Below are positions 44,360-55,628 of a stretch of 64,000 bases of DNA, in pieces. How positions within the stretch are numbered: the first letter of the stretch is position 1; each line of letters begins with the position of its first letter. The notes beneath the pieces are model-generated. The model saw only the letters and a program-made list of their open reading frames with translations. It did not search any database and was not told the origin of the DNA. Source of the stretch: Ryuthela nishihirai (taxonomy: Eukaryota > Arthropoda > Arachnida > Araneae > Heptathelidae); contig JAWZYU010000028.1 in assembly GCA_038380435.1 (NCBI GenBank), positions 21,126,201 through 21,190,200 of the forward strand, in the 5' to 3' direction. The position numbers were made by a program, and so were the translations under genes.

Positions 44360-45579
44360 CACTGAAGAGCCAAAACATTCTAACCAGTGCATCTTTATGC
44401 GAATCGAAGCAATTGCAAGTAAGTGATGGCACGTGTGAAGGTCATGAAACAATATAAATAACACCTGATACTGAGCTCTGTTAATCGGTGTTATTCTTGT
44501 TCTTCAGATGGGAAAGGCAGTGGACTAAAGTGAGTTTGACAAAGGCCAAATCGTAATGGCCAGACGACTGGGTCAGAACATTTACTAGACGGAAAGGCTT
44601 GTGGGGTGCTCATGGTCAGCCGTGGTTAGTACCTTCGAAAAATGGTCCAAGGAGGGAAAAACCGCGAACCGCCAGCAAGGTGTGCGACCACGGCTCATTA
44701 ATGCTGGATGTGAGTGAAGGCTATCCCACATGGTATGAGCCAACAGAAGGAATACTGTGGCACAACTCGCCTGTAATTTGAATACTGGTGATGGGAATAA
44801 TGTGTCGCAACACACAGTACATCAAACCATGCTGAAAATTTGGCTGCGTACTGCAGGCTTCTCCGAGTGCCTGTGCTAACTTCGGTTCACCATCGAAAGC
44901 ACCCACAACGGGCATGTGAGCATCGAAACTAGACCTTGAATGATTGGAAGAAGGTCATCTGGTCCGATGAATCTCATTTCCTGTTGCATCATGGGGATGG
45001 CCAGGTACGTGTGCATCATTTACCTGGGGAAGTGTTAGCACCAGTGTTCACCATGGGACGAAAACAAGCCAGTGGAGGAAGTGTAATGCTTTGGGCAGTG
45101 TTCTGCTGAGAAACCCTGGGTCTAGTCATTCATGTGCAGGAAACTAGGACATCTGCCACCTACCTAAATGTTATTGCAGACCAGGTACATCCTTTCATGA
45201 CAACTGTATATCCCTCTAGTAGTTCCTTCTTTCAGCAGGATAATATGCCATGTCACACTGCCCGGATTGTTTGAGAATGGTTCGCGGAACATGAGAATGG
45301 TTCGCGGAACATGAGACTTCCAGGTATTGCTCTGACCTCATCCGTTAATTCAATCGAGCATCTGTGATTTGTGTTGGAACAGCATATCCGATCTGCAGCA
45401 GTTCAACCATGTAACTTACAAGCGTTAAAGGATCTGCTGGTAACATGTTGGTACCAGATACCACAAGACACCTTTAGAAATCTTGTAGCATCCATGTCTC
45501 GATGGGTAAGAGCTATTTTGGCGGCACATGTAGGACCAATATCATATTCGGCAGGTTATAATCTTTTGGCTCTTTGGTG
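44360..45579 (+). pseudogene. Full-length dead Tc1-like transposon, second family
   Basis: TA at 44358-44359 and 45580-45581. Inverted repeats CACTGAAGAGCCAAAA and its mirror TTTTGGCTCTTTGGTG. The plus-strand transposase shows VIWSDESHF (first Asp), GGSVMLWAVF, FFQQDNMPCHTARIV (second Asp) and NSIEHL (Glu), but stops and frameshifts break it. A 20-bp tandem duplication (GAGAATGGTTCGCGGAACAT, twice at 45274-45313) lies inside the coding region. It sits just past the V-ATPase 3' end. Confidence 0.92.
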
Positions 45580-45581
45580 TA

Positions 45582-46282
45582 TATGTACTGAAATCAGCTA
45601 CGTAATCAGGAAATATGGGGTGAAGAAAATCAATGGTGAAAAGAAAAAGTTGGATATTTGTATTTACTTTAACCAAAGTGTATATATGCAATTGAATTAT
45701 AAATGGGTTAAAACAAATCAACACACAAAGATTTGTTTCTTACATGATAATCACCTGTTGTTTTTTTTCAAGTGAGTGCATTCTGTATGGGATCATTTTT
45801 ACATGGACACACCAATGAAGGCATATTATGCTTTATTGATTGTTGAAGTGGTTAGTATTTTTTTTAACGGATTTGGAACCTTGTAATTTACTAAAACAGC
45901 CCAATCCCAAATTCCACTCAACAGTGGGTGGTGGAATTTCATCTCCACCACCCAGTATTGCATTCAAAATTCAGGTTCCTGCTTATTAGGATCAGATTTC
46001 AAACAAACCATTTTTTATAATTTGCCATTTGGAATATAAACCTTTTAGATCTGTCCTCCTCATAAGCGATGGTGCTTATGTGAGGATATTTACAGTGGGT
46101 AGGATATTTAATCGGTACAAAGCTAAAGTAGATTAAGAACCTGGTGTCCAGAAATGATTTCTTGGTACAATTATGTTGTTTACAAAAAATATGCATTTTG
46201 TATAGATGAACAGTGCTCAAACTGTTTGATGTGGCATAAGGGAAAATTTTTGTCCAGTGTGCAATATCTAAGAGAGTTGGCA
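45582..46282. other. No recognised gene
   Basis: AT-rich. A short inverted repeat around 45905-45955 (GTGGGTGGTGGAATT / ATCTCCACCACCCAG) is the only structure seen. Confidence 0.5.
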
Positions 46283-46745
46283 AAAATCAGGTGAGATGTA
46301 AAAATAGGATTTTTTTCTGTAAAATTGTGACGAGTTGGCAAAATTCGAATCCATTGGTAAAATACGGGCGAGTTGTGAAAATTGGGTTGTTTTTGTGAAA
46401 TTAAGGAACGTTGACAAAATCGAGGCAACTTGGCAAAACGAAACCATTTGGTAAAATATAAGCGAGTTGTGGAAATTGGGAAAATCAGGTCAGACGTAAA
46501 AATAGGATTTTTTTCTGTAAAATTGTGGCGAGTTGGCAAAATTCGAATCCATTGGTAAAATACGGGCGAGTTGTGAAAATTGAGTTGTTTTTGTGAAATT
46601 AAGGAAAGTTGACAAAATCTAGGGAAGTCGGCAAAACGAAACCATTTGGTAAAATATAAGCGAGTTGTGAAAATTGGGAATTGTTTTGTGACATTAAGGA
46701 GTGTTGGACAAATTGAGGAAACTTAAGAAAATGTAGGGCAGTTGG
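46283..46745. repeat. 198-bp tandem repeat
   Basis: AAAATCAGGT at 46283 and again at 46481, followed in both by GTAAAAATAGGATTTTTTTC. The period is 198 bp and there are about 2.3 copies. Within each unit a shorter motif (GAGTTG then GCAAAATT or TGAAAATT) repeats every 35-45 bp. Confidence 0.85.
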
Positions 46746-47148
46746 CAAAATTTGTATATACAGTATATTCAGACAATAGTAATATGCACGGTAAATAAAT
46801 TAATATTAGAAAAGTGTAACTGGGATGTTTTTCATAATTTTTTGAGAATTTTTATTCTCTTTTGCTGCGCAAAAATAACGACGCAAGAATTGCAAGACGA
46901 TTTTAACAACATTTTGAAATGCATTTACACGTATTTCATTGTGACGAGAGAGAGCTTCGCTATAAAAGGAAGGAACGTTTCAGAGAAGGCTTTAACGAGT
47001 GGCTCTTGGGGTAACATGTATTTGAATGGATCAGCTGGGAGCCGGTAATTACCTTTTCAGGGGAGAAGTAACTGGTTAAAGGGGAAGGGAATGAATTTGC
47101 TTTTGCAATGAATTTCGTCTTAAAAACTGAACCCCCTTTCCGGTTCCC
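46746..47148. other. No recognised gene
   Basis: AT-rich with short open frames without recognisable content. Confidence 0.45.
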
Positions 47149-48395
47149 ATGCTCAGGAGATCAATTCTCCACCTGCAGTGTGAAGAGGTCCTCTCTTCCG
47201 GTCACTCACTGGAATGGAGCTCACTTCTCTCACATCTGACCGATCCCCATGCTCAGGAGATCAATTCTCCACCCGCAGTGTGAAAGAGGTCCTCTCTTCC
47301 GGTCACTCACTGGAATGGAGCTCACTTCTCTCACATCTGACCAGTCCCCATGCTCAGGAGATCAATTCTCCACCCGCAGTGTGAAAGAGGTCCTCTATTT
47401 CGGTTACTCGCTGGAATGGAGCACACTTCTCACATCTGACCGGTCCCCATGCTCAGGAGATCAATTCTCCACCCGCAGTGTGAAAGAGGCCCTCTCTTCC
47501 GGTCACTCACTGGAATGGAGCTCAGTTCTCTCGCATCTGACCAGTCCCCATGCTCAGGAGATCAATTCTCCACCCGCAGTGTGAAAGAGGTCCTCTCTTC
47601 CGGTCACTCACTGGAATGGAGCTCAGGAGATCAATTCTCCACCCGCAGTGTGAAAGAGGTCCTCTCTTCCGGTTACTTACTGGAATGGAGCTCTCATCTG
47701 ACCGGTCCCCATGCTCAGGAGATCAATTCTCCACCCGCAGTGTGAAAGAGGTCCTCTCTTCCGGTTACTTACTGGAATGGAGCTCTCATCTGACCGGTCC
47801 CCATGCTCAGGAGATCAATTCTCCACCCGCAGTGTGAAAGAGGTCCTCTCTTCCGGTCACTCACTGGAATGGAGCTCACTTCTCTCACATCTGACAGGTC
47901 CCCATGCTCAGGAGATCAATTCTCCACCCGTAGTGTGAAAGAGGTCCTCTCTTCCGGTCACTCACTGGAATGGAGCTCACCTCTCACATCTGACCGGTCC
48001 CCATGCTCAGGAGATCAATTCTCCACCCGCAGTGTGAAAGAGGTCCTCTCTTCCGGTCACTCACTGGAATGGAGCTCACTTCTCTCACATCTGACCGGTC
48101 CCCATGCTCAGGAGATCAATTCTCCATCCAGAGTGTGAAAGAGGTCCTCTCTTCCGGTCACTCACTGGAATGGAGCTCACATCTGACTGGTTCCCATGCT
48201 CAGGAGATCAATTCTCCAACCAGAGTGTGAAAGAGGTCCTCTCTTCCGGTCACTCACTGGAATGGAGCTCGGTTCTCTCACATCTGACCGGTCCTCATGC
48301 TCAGGAGATCAATTCTCCACCCGCAGTGTGAAAGAGGTCCTCTCTTCCGGTCACTCACTGGAATGTAGCTCACTTCTCTCACAACTGACGAACGC
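47149..48395. repeat. 13-copy minisatellite, unit about 100 bp
   Basis: The core GCTCAGGAGATCAATTCTCC occurs at about 47151, 47251, 47351, 47451, 47552, 47623, 47713, 47805, 47905, 48005, 48106, 48198 and 48299. Most spacings are 99-102 bp, with shorter ones of about 71 and 90-92. Each unit also has GTGTGAAAGAGGTCCTCTCT and CACTCACTGGAATGGAGCTC. The short units lack parts of the CTTCTCTCACATCTGACC segment. GGAGATCAATTCTCC is itself a 5-bp stem with a 5-base loop. Overlapping frames across the array are not genes because unit length is not a multiple of three. Confidence 0.97.
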
Positions 48396-48988
48396 TAAAA
48401 TTCCATTCGAATAATGTTAGCAAGGAATTCAATTCCTTGAAGTCCCTATTTGATTGACCGTACTGGGTGCATCTGAGGTGGACCCCTAATAAATGAAATA
48501 AAAATTTGAAAAACACACTTTTCTCAAAGGTACTAAAGGATTATGGACAAAGGTTTTTAGCCACTACATCAAAGAGTTGATTATTTTAATTTTGCTTTTG
48601 GACCAATTACTACCACTTCAACTGTCTCCTGGTTACTTGCTTTCACTTTCCTACTAATTGTTTACTCCCAAAATCTTTTCCGTTCGTGGTCCAAAAAAAA
48701 TTCACTCATTTTTTTCACATAATGATTAATTTCCGTTAAGCCTTCTCACAAGTAGAGAGATGCCTGAGACACTTCCAATTTTGAGGCCCTAGACAATGTA
48801 AAAACTGATTGTCATTATTATTTGCCAAAGATTCTGATTTCATAAAATCTGTAAAAATTTACCCCTTAGATAAGCAGAGGTTCCATAGTAGCTTGTTAGT
48901 TTAATACACCGTAGAGAAGGCTTGTGAGTAACTCTAAGCTGATGCTCGTTACTTAAAGATTATATCTTAGTTTTGAATCTAATTGCAA
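48396..48988. other. No recognised gene
   Basis: AT-rich; no exon, repeat end or RNA gene seen. Confidence 0.45.
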
Positions 48989-49299
48989 AGGGGCAGGGGT
49001 TGGATTAGTTGGTAGAACGCCAGGCTCGTAATTTGTTCCCAGATTCAAGTCCCACTTGGGTCGGAGTTGAGATTTGTCATCGCTAAACCCCACATTTATC
49101 TTGTTTGGAAAAGGAACACCGATTGGCTCTGACAGGCCGCGGCCATCTGTCGGGTGGGACGTAAAACTGCGATCCTGTGAGCAAGAGACCTATACCCTAT
49201 GAACGTCAAAGAACATGCTGGATGACTCTGATGGAAGTTTTCCATCTGTCTCCTGACAGCTATATAGTCGGTTCTTTCCCCAACATTATCTGAAGGAGA
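48989..49299 (+). mobile_element. SINE-A, oldest copy
   Basis: Head GGATTAGTTGGTAGAACGCC, box B AGATTCAAGTCCC, central block GTCGGGTGGGACGTAAAACT, then GAACATGCTGGATGACTC. Many substitutions and a lost tail. Confidence 0.8.
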
Positions 49300-49739
49300 C
49301 TTCTTAATCTCAAGCAGTTTCAGCCATACATTCGATTCCTAAATACTACTGACACGAAATGGTATCCAGTTATTTGATTTTGTTTCGGTTTCGATCTAAT
49401 CGAATCAAATTGCAATTGGATACTGTTTTATAATCACAAATGGTCCAGTTGTTCGCCACAATTAATCTTATTTTATTTTACTACAAGAACTGCACAACTC
49501 CATAAACAAAATGCCCTTTACATTCCCCATGGACAAAAAAAAGTTTTATACTTAAGGGAAAGTGAAAGTCACATACTTGCAGTGTTAAATATTTTGGGTC
49601 GCAACCACACAGAAATGAAAGATTGCTCGAGTTAGAAAATTTGTAGTGGATTTCAGAAACTTAAAAATATATTTATGGCTGTCAAAAATAGCAAAAAGAG
49701 AAAATATTTTGATTCCAAATTGATTTCCAATTGTTTACT

Positions 49740-50480
49740 GTAAAAGGAGCAGAAATGAATAGAAATATAAAAATCTGTTTTAAACAGAGTCAGATTATCG
49801 AGAACAGATGTTAACATGAGTTTCAGTTTATGAGTTGCTTCGATTTTCGATTGTTTCGTTTAGAAGCAAAGAACGTTTTAAAAAATTCGTTTTATTGAAT
49901 ATCGGATTAATGAGAATACCGATATTCTTTTGCGGTTTGGTTTTCTGCACTGCGCTCTTTGATTTCCTTTTGCTTCATTTAGAAGGAACAGAAAGGAATT
50001 AAAATATAAAAATCCATTTTAATCGTAGTTGGATTAGCAGAAATAGTCAAAAATATCGACTGTTTCAGTATCGTGTAATGCATTCATTTAATTTTACATT
50101 TGTTTCCTACAATACTTACCTTTTTAAAATATTTTATCGAAAATTAGATTATTGAGAATACATATAGTTCTATACAGTTTTGTTTCCCGTAGTGAGTTCT
50201 TTCATTTCCATTTCATTTAGTCAGAACGTTTATACAGGAAAAAAAAAAAATCAGTTGTAGTGAAGTGTAGAATTAAAGAGAGCAGACGTGAACCCTTTAT
50301 TGAATTAAGAACTGGAGATATTGATCCCAATAGTGATCTCTTGATTTCTTGTAGTGTGGTGGTTTGTTTCGGATTGTTTTATTCGGAAAAAATAGATTTG
50401 TTTAGAAATTTCGCCTTATTCGAGGTCGGATTAATCAGTATTTATATGAATACCGACTATTGCCAGATTGCACAGACTTC
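49740..50480. repeat. Diverged ~240-bp tandem repeat, about three copies
   Basis: AAGGAGCAGAAATGAATAGA with AATATAAAAATCTGTTTTAA (49745) matches AAGGAACAGAAAGGAATTAA with AATATAAAAATCCATTTTAA (49983). A second block, ATCGGATTAATGAGAATACC (49901), recurs as TTAGATTATTGAGAATACAT (50143) and GTCGGATTAATCAGTATTTA (50424). Identity is low. The 134-codon open frame at 50260 lies in this repeat and is not considered a gene. Confidence 0.6.
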
Positions 50481-50569
50481 CGAAAGTTGGTATTTGTTTC
50501 GTTTTGTTTTTTTGCTTAGAATTAGTAATCGCAAATTATCTCTAACCATTTTCTTTTTCCACCAAATTG

Positions 50570-50662
50570 TCATACCTTCCCAATTGTCTTTCACCCAATT
50601 GCCGTCCACCAAATATCCTTCCTCCCAGTTGCCTTCCATCCAATTACCTTCCACCCAGTTGT
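50570..50662. repeat. Short minisatellite, ~20-bp unit
   Basis: Five or six imperfect units of the form CCAATTGCCTTCCACC (for example CCCAATTGTCTTTCACCC, CCCAGTTGCCTTCCATCC). Confidence 0.8.
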
Positions 50663-50699
50663 AGACCCACAGTGACCGAATGCAGCAGCTGTAGCTCAG

Positions 50700-51070
50700 A
50701 GTTGTTTTACCTCTGAGCGGCACTTTTTTGCACACCATGGGCTAAATGGCCAGGTCACATGGACCCCGAAGGTTGGGGGAGGGGACCCACTGGAACAGCT
50801 GTTGGGAGACGGATGGTAGCCTCCCGTCAAGGCCATCCAGCGTGTCCTTTAACGTGCACAGAGTATGGCTCTCCCGCACACGTGGCCACGGCTTAACGTC
50901 CCATCCAACGGACGGCGGCCTTTCCAAGCCCATCGGTGTCCCCTACTGACCGTGGGCAGGGTGGGGAATTTTTGCGGAGATAAATCTCAACGCTGACCCA
51001 GCTGGGACTTGAACCTGGGAACTACAAATTACGAGCCTGGCGCGCTACCGACTGATCCACCACCGCCCCG
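50700..51070 (-). mobile_element. SINE-A, full length, reverse
   Basis: Runs from GTTGTTTTACCTCTGAGCGG to the reversed head (GCGCTACCGACTGATCCACC, GCCCCG). A short deletion removes GCTCAGAGAA from the body. Confidence 0.93.
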
Positions 51071-51394
51071 AATTGTTTGGAGAACAAAATTACACAGTCT
51101 GATAGAACCTCCGTGGTTGCATGAGGATTTTGTATGTATACATGCAATGTTTATTATTAGTGCTGAACTGAAATGAGATAAATTTGTTCAAACAAAAGTT
51201 TCAATGTAAACTTTGTAATGACAAAGATATTCTGTAGAACCTATCTCCCATTTTTCCATAAGTTATTGGTCTCGATTTGCACGGTGGTTTTCAGGAATCT
51301 TCTGTGTAAATCGAAGGTAAAAACAAAGTGCAGTTAAAATTTGTGATAATATCCGTTTAACCAATGAGCTAGTTTTACGAAGGTATGATCAAAT

Positions 51395-51868
51395 CAGGGT
51401 CGGACTTCGGCCTTCTGACCCTAAACTACTAAACCTATTCGGACCCTAAGCTACGACAAGTTTAAGAGGCCTCAAAAATTCGAAAGTCGAAATTTATGAA
51501 TCAATCAATAATAAATGCGCATATTACCTGTTTGCATAGAATTCAATCAAGTAGGCAAGTAACTGGGAGATATGGATTCGAGTCCCACTCATCGGCGAAG
51601 CACAAGTTTGTCCAAATATATTGTATTTATTATTCTGATTGAAGGGAACATTAAAAAGTAAATACTAAATTGATGTGATGAAAGCATTAACTAGTATTAA
51701 TATACAGTAATGAGCGTGTAAAGCTCAGATGAACAATGTTTGCATTATAAATTAATGTAAATTAAAAAATTCGTGACACAGTAAACTTCAAACTGAATTT
51801 TTGAGGCCCCTCATAATCGTGAGGTTCAAAGTTGTAGCTTAATTAACTTATGTGTAAGTCCGGCCCCG
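51395..51868. mobile_element. hAT non-autonomous element, exact borders
   Basis: Ends CAGGGTCGGACTT and (read inward from the right) CGGGGCCGGACTT, with a perfect 8-bp duplication GATCAAAT (51387-51394 and 51869-51876). It contains a box-B-like GGATTCGAGTCCCACTC near 51567, so it may carry a SINE fragment. No transposase. Confidence 0.93.
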
Positions 51869-51969
51869 GATCAAATTCAGTTTTTCTGTGTAATAAGAAA
51901 AAGAAATATTCGTTATTTTTTTTCCTTTGAATTTCACAATTATTATAACTGAATGTAAAAAAAAAAACA

Positions 51970-52474
51970 CAAGAAGATTCTGGGGAAGAGGACGAGAGTT
52001 CGGTATGAGACGCCGAAGCGAACGGTGTGTGATTTCGTGCTCCGGTATTTTGAATTTCGAATGATTTCTTTTACCGAGTGATCTTTTGAGCTTGATTTCC
52101 TAGTGCTAAAGGAGGCAGCTTATTTAGTTTTCAAAGATGAAGAAGAATGCCTTTTTAATGACAAATACTTCAAGAATAAAGTTATCTGACATCAATGCTG
52201 CCAAAATCCAGGCTAAGGCTAAAACTTCTGAAAAAGTTACTCAAACAAAAATGGCGGCATCCATTGCTCAATCCAGCGAACTTGATATGGATTATCAGTG
52301 CATTCATCTGCTAGATTCCACTGCTGAAGTTTTGCAAATTTTTCCACCGCTTCCTCCGGAAATTTTAATGGATCAGATACTGAAGGATTCATTTCTCCGA
52401 AAAGTAAAAGGAAAAAAGTTGGAACAGGTAGCTAAGCCAACTATGCCCAGTGTCATTAACCGCAATGGTGTTAG
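51970..52474 (+). pseudogene. Jockey/CR1-like LINE, 5' end and ORF1 start
   Basis: An open frame from ATG at 52137 (NAAKIQAKAKTSEKVTQTKM and following) reads cleanly until a Mutator-like element interrupts it at about 52475. Its assignment to the LINE is by position and orientation: the next in-order pieces (53579-53747, then 54089 onward) carry the ORF1 gag-like region. The GC-richer leader from about 51970 may be the LINE 5' UTR. It could alternatively be an unrelated gene fragment. Confidence 0.5.
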
Positions 52475-53578
52475 GACAGAATTACGCAGGAAAAAATTAC
52501 ACGGAATAAAATTACACAAGGAAGAAATTACACGAAGAAAAAATTACACATAGTAAAAAATTTGCAGCCTCCATTGGGCAATTCGTTATTTTGTAACTAT
52601 TCAGTTTAACCCAGATGCAGGGCCGGATTAAGGCCAACTGATGCCCTAAGCACAGCCTAACAATGGTGCCCCCTGGGCCCTTCCATTGCTTAACTGACAA
52701 GACATTAAGACTCAATAAGTGACGAAATCATAAGTAGGCAATAATTCAATAAGCATTATTTTGTATCTTTTGATCCATGTATGCTGAAATGATATGTATC
52801 TTCAAGGTTAGAAAGCAATGGAATAAAAGATGTTTTGTTTCGTACCAATAATGATATTTCTCCATTAGAATATCTTTCTTAAAAATCGATTTCTGTAGAA
52901 AGAGGATTTTCAAAATTGAAAAGTATGTTCTCGAGATCACTCATCTCCTTTATTTCGAACGTACATACGTTCGGGGTCGACAGTTCAGGAACGTCACTTA
53001 CAAACAACCACTATTTAATATTTCCATTTGGAACCATAGACAATCTGCAGCCAACTGTATAGCAAGGACTACAAATTGTATCGAAGGATGGCACTAGGGA
53101 CTTCAGTCACTTTTTCAGTGTTCCCATCCAACTGTTTGGAAATATCTGGACAACATTGTCAAAGAATTATACTTACAACATAAAACTATTTGCAGCATTT
53201 AACTGGTCAACGAAACCCGGACGTGGTAGGTACATTTCTTTAAAACAATGTATTTCAAATATTGTACAGAATTACCACTCTAATAGAGGATTAGATTTCT
53301 TGCGTTGTATAGCTCATATGACTTAGTGTTTTTTATTTGATGTTTTATATTCATATTTAATTTTATCTATGTATTTTTTAAGTGAAAACTTTTGTAATTA
53401 TAAGAAAGTTTAAGTATTTGATATGACAACCAAATAATTTAATAAATTTTAAATAAAAATTGAATAGTGTAAATTTTTTTGTGTATTTTTTTCCATGTGG
53501 AATTTCTTCCATGTGTAATTTATTCCTTGTGTAATTCTGTCCATGTGTAATTTTTTCCTGTGTAATTTTATCATGTAA
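52475..53578 (+). mobile_element. Mutator-like element with subrepeat TIRs
   Basis: The left TIR (about 52483-52553) and right TIR (about 53490-53575) are inverted arrays of 15-16-bp subrepeats of the form AGGAAAAAATTACAC. Inside, the plus-strand reading ARTTNCIEGWH followed by HPTVWKYLDNIVKEL (about 53060-53170) matches the C-terminal part of MULE transposases. A hAT piece (TIR-like CAGGGCCGGATTAAG at 52618; SVERGFSKLKSMFSRSLI near 52890) is nested within. No intact coding region remains. Confidence 0.75.
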
Positions 53579-53747
53579 CCCATTACAAATGTTCCGGTAA
53601 CAACTAAACTTGCTAAATCGTTTAATAAACCCAGGGTACTATTAAAAATGTGGATATAAACCTACACGATGAAAGTTTCCTTGCAGCCCTCAGTGACTAG
53701 TAAAGTCAAAAGAATACCGTACTCGTTCACCAATGTTCAAGGAATAG
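53579..53747 (+). pseudogene. Jockey/CR1-like LINE, ORF1 continuation
   Basis: Readable pieces TTKLAKSFNKPRVLLKMW and SVTSKVKRIPYSFTNVQGIA fit the RRM-like region that precedes the zinc knuckles in Jockey/CR1 ORF1 proteins. Interrupted at 53748 by an RTE fragment. Confidence 0.6.
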
Positions 53748-54088
53748 CATCATCATCATCATCATTCTCAAGCAGCCATGGGCTACGGAGGTCCAACCAG
53801 ACCGTGCAATTTAGTTCTCCAAGCAAGTCTATCCTGAGCTACATCTACTGCATCTGGCCACTGCACACCAATTCTAACAAGGTCCTGTTTGACATTGTCT
53901 GCCCACCGCATCCTAGGTCTCCCCCTCCTTCTGAGGCTTCTAAGCACACTGTTCATAACCCTATTCGCCAATCTATAATTATCCATACGGGCAACATGGC
54001 CAAACCAGCGGAGTCTCTCTCTGCACAATATGCTGCTTAAAGGAGGTTGCAAACTCCTTTGCCTAACCTCATCATTAGTTACAAAGTT
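53748..54088 (-). mobile_element. RTE LINE, 3'-terminal fragment
   Basis: (ATC)n tail at 53748-53766, then an uninterrupted minus-strand frame ending the C-terminal zone (CRERLRWFGHVARMDNYRLA). 5'-truncated. It is inserted in the LINE ORF1. Confidence 0.93.
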
Positions 54089-54604
54089 GCAGTGCATAGA
54101 AAAATTGACAAAGTGATCTTATACTTTGAGTCTTATCCCCTTACAGCTTCGGTGGAAATGGGATTTGAGACATTTCCCGTTTCAGAATATATTCCACCTC
54201 CACCCAAGTGGTTTAAATGTTTGCATTATGGGCATATCATTCAAACATGTAGAGGGCAAGCTAGATGCAAATATTGTGGAGAAAGGCATCTATCAACTGA
54301 TTGTGACAAATCAAACCCGTTGTTTGCTGCAACTGTGGAGGCCCTCATGTGGCTTCTTATGATAAGTGTAGCTATCGAGAAAGAGCTATTGCTGCAGAGA
54401 AGGCGATGTATATTGATAGGAAAACCTGGGCAGAAGCTTTCAAAGGAAGCTCTAAATCACGACAAATTACTTCTAATACGAAACCTTATCTTACAAGTTA
54501 TCGAGCACTATTAATGTGTCTTCTATCAATAACGAAACCTTGGAAGACAATAACACTAAAGTATCTAAACCTCCGATTAACAATCCTCCATATATTCTCA
54601 GAAT
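54089..54604 (+). pseudogene. LINE ORF1 zinc-knuckle region
   Basis: VEMGFETFPVSEYIPPP is followed by CX2C-type knuckles (KCLHYGHIIQTC, RCKYCGERHLSTDC). After a frameshift near 54325 the next knuckle reads CNCGGPHVASYDKCSYRERA. This arrangement is typical of Jockey/CR1 ORF1 nucleic-acid-binding proteins. Interrupted by SINE-A. Confidence 0.85.
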
Positions 54605-54989
54605 TGGGTTGTTTTACCTCTGAGCGGCACTTTTTTGCACACCATGGGCTAAATGGCCAGGTCACATGGACCCCGAAGGCTCAGAGAAGGTTGTGGGAGG
54701 GGACCCACTGGAACAGCTGTTGGGAGACAGATGGTAGCCTCCCGTCAAGGCCATCCAGCGTGTTCTTTAACGTGCACAGGGTATGTCTCTCCCGCACACG
54801 GGGCCACGGCTTAACGTCCCATCCGACGGACGGCGGCCTTTCCAAGTCCATCGGTGTCCCCTACTGACCGTGGGCAGGGCGGGGAATTTTTGCGGAGATA
54901 AATCTCAACGATGACCCAGCTGGGATTCGAACCTGGGAACTGCAGATTACGAGCCTGGCGCGCTACCGACTGAGCCACCCCCGCCCCAC
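54605..54989 (-). mobile_element. SINE-A, full length, reverse
   Basis: Complete body and head (reverse of GGCTCAGTCGGTAGC). A 9-bp duplication, TCTCAGAAT, flanks it (54596-54604 and 54990-54998). Inserted in the dead LINE. Confidence 0.95.
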
Positions 54990-55628
54990 TCTCAGAATCG
55001 GTTTCCATCCTTACCTTGCAGCATTCCACTATGACTTACAAAATGCGATTCTCCAGTCCTCCAGGCGGAAGCACACTTGCCTAAATTCAGTTAAGTAAAA
55101 GCTAAAATAAAATTCTTAAAGTCCAATAGATCCAAGAAAATCTCACCAGCAAAAAACAAAACTAGAATAATAAAATTGTCATAGATTTAGTATTAATGTG
55201 TATCAACCTGATTGAAAGTCTCATCCCATCAAGCAGCAAAACTTTGGAAGTAAATGCCTTACTAAATGCTGTTAACTACTTGTTGGAAGCATTTATTCTA
55301 TTTAAAAAAAAATTTCTTATACTTTTTTTTTTCTCCATTATCTTTTCTTGATTTCTCTTTTCTTCGAAACTCTAAAAATTGTCTTGTACTTCAGTGGAAC
55401 TCGATGGGATTCAAAAACAAACTTGTTTTCTTAAGAAACTTTCTCTCTAATAAATATTGTCCCATCATATGCCTGAATGAAAGTTTAGTTAATCAAGACT
55501 TCAAATTAATCCATATATCTGCTATAATAAGACCAATCTTATTACTAACAGAACTACAGTCTCTACTCTGATCAAGAAAAATATATCACACTATGAGATT
55601 AACATCCCTCTGCATTTTGATTGGTGCC
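54990..55628 (+). pseudogene. LINE endonuclease, N-terminal part
   Basis: After the SINE the LINE resumes. VLQWNSMGFKNKLVFL (Asn of the endonuclease core) and CPIICLNESLV (Glu position) are followed, after a frameshift, by RTTVSTLIKKNISHYEINIP and LHFDW. The frame stops matching near 55628, and the endonuclease continues only after about 57990. Confidence 0.8.

Noticed and set aside
47149..48395. CRISPR-like array
   Set aside because: Units of about 100 bp are repeated throughout with no unique spacers; this is a eukaryotic minisatellite.
47249..48414. Overlapping ORFs of 72-111 codons
   Set aside because: They are frame readings of the ~100-bp minisatellite; unit length is not a multiple of three and the same repeat is read in all frames.
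52137..52553. Independent host gene of 138 codons
   Set aside because: The last third is the Mutator-like TIR and the rest fits the start of the disrupted LINE ORF1 by position; no host family is recognised. Kept only as a tentative LINE piece.
54047..54514. CCHC zinc-finger protein as a host gene
   Set aside because: The knuckle arrangement, frameshift and following endonuclease/RT pieces identify it as LINE ORF1.
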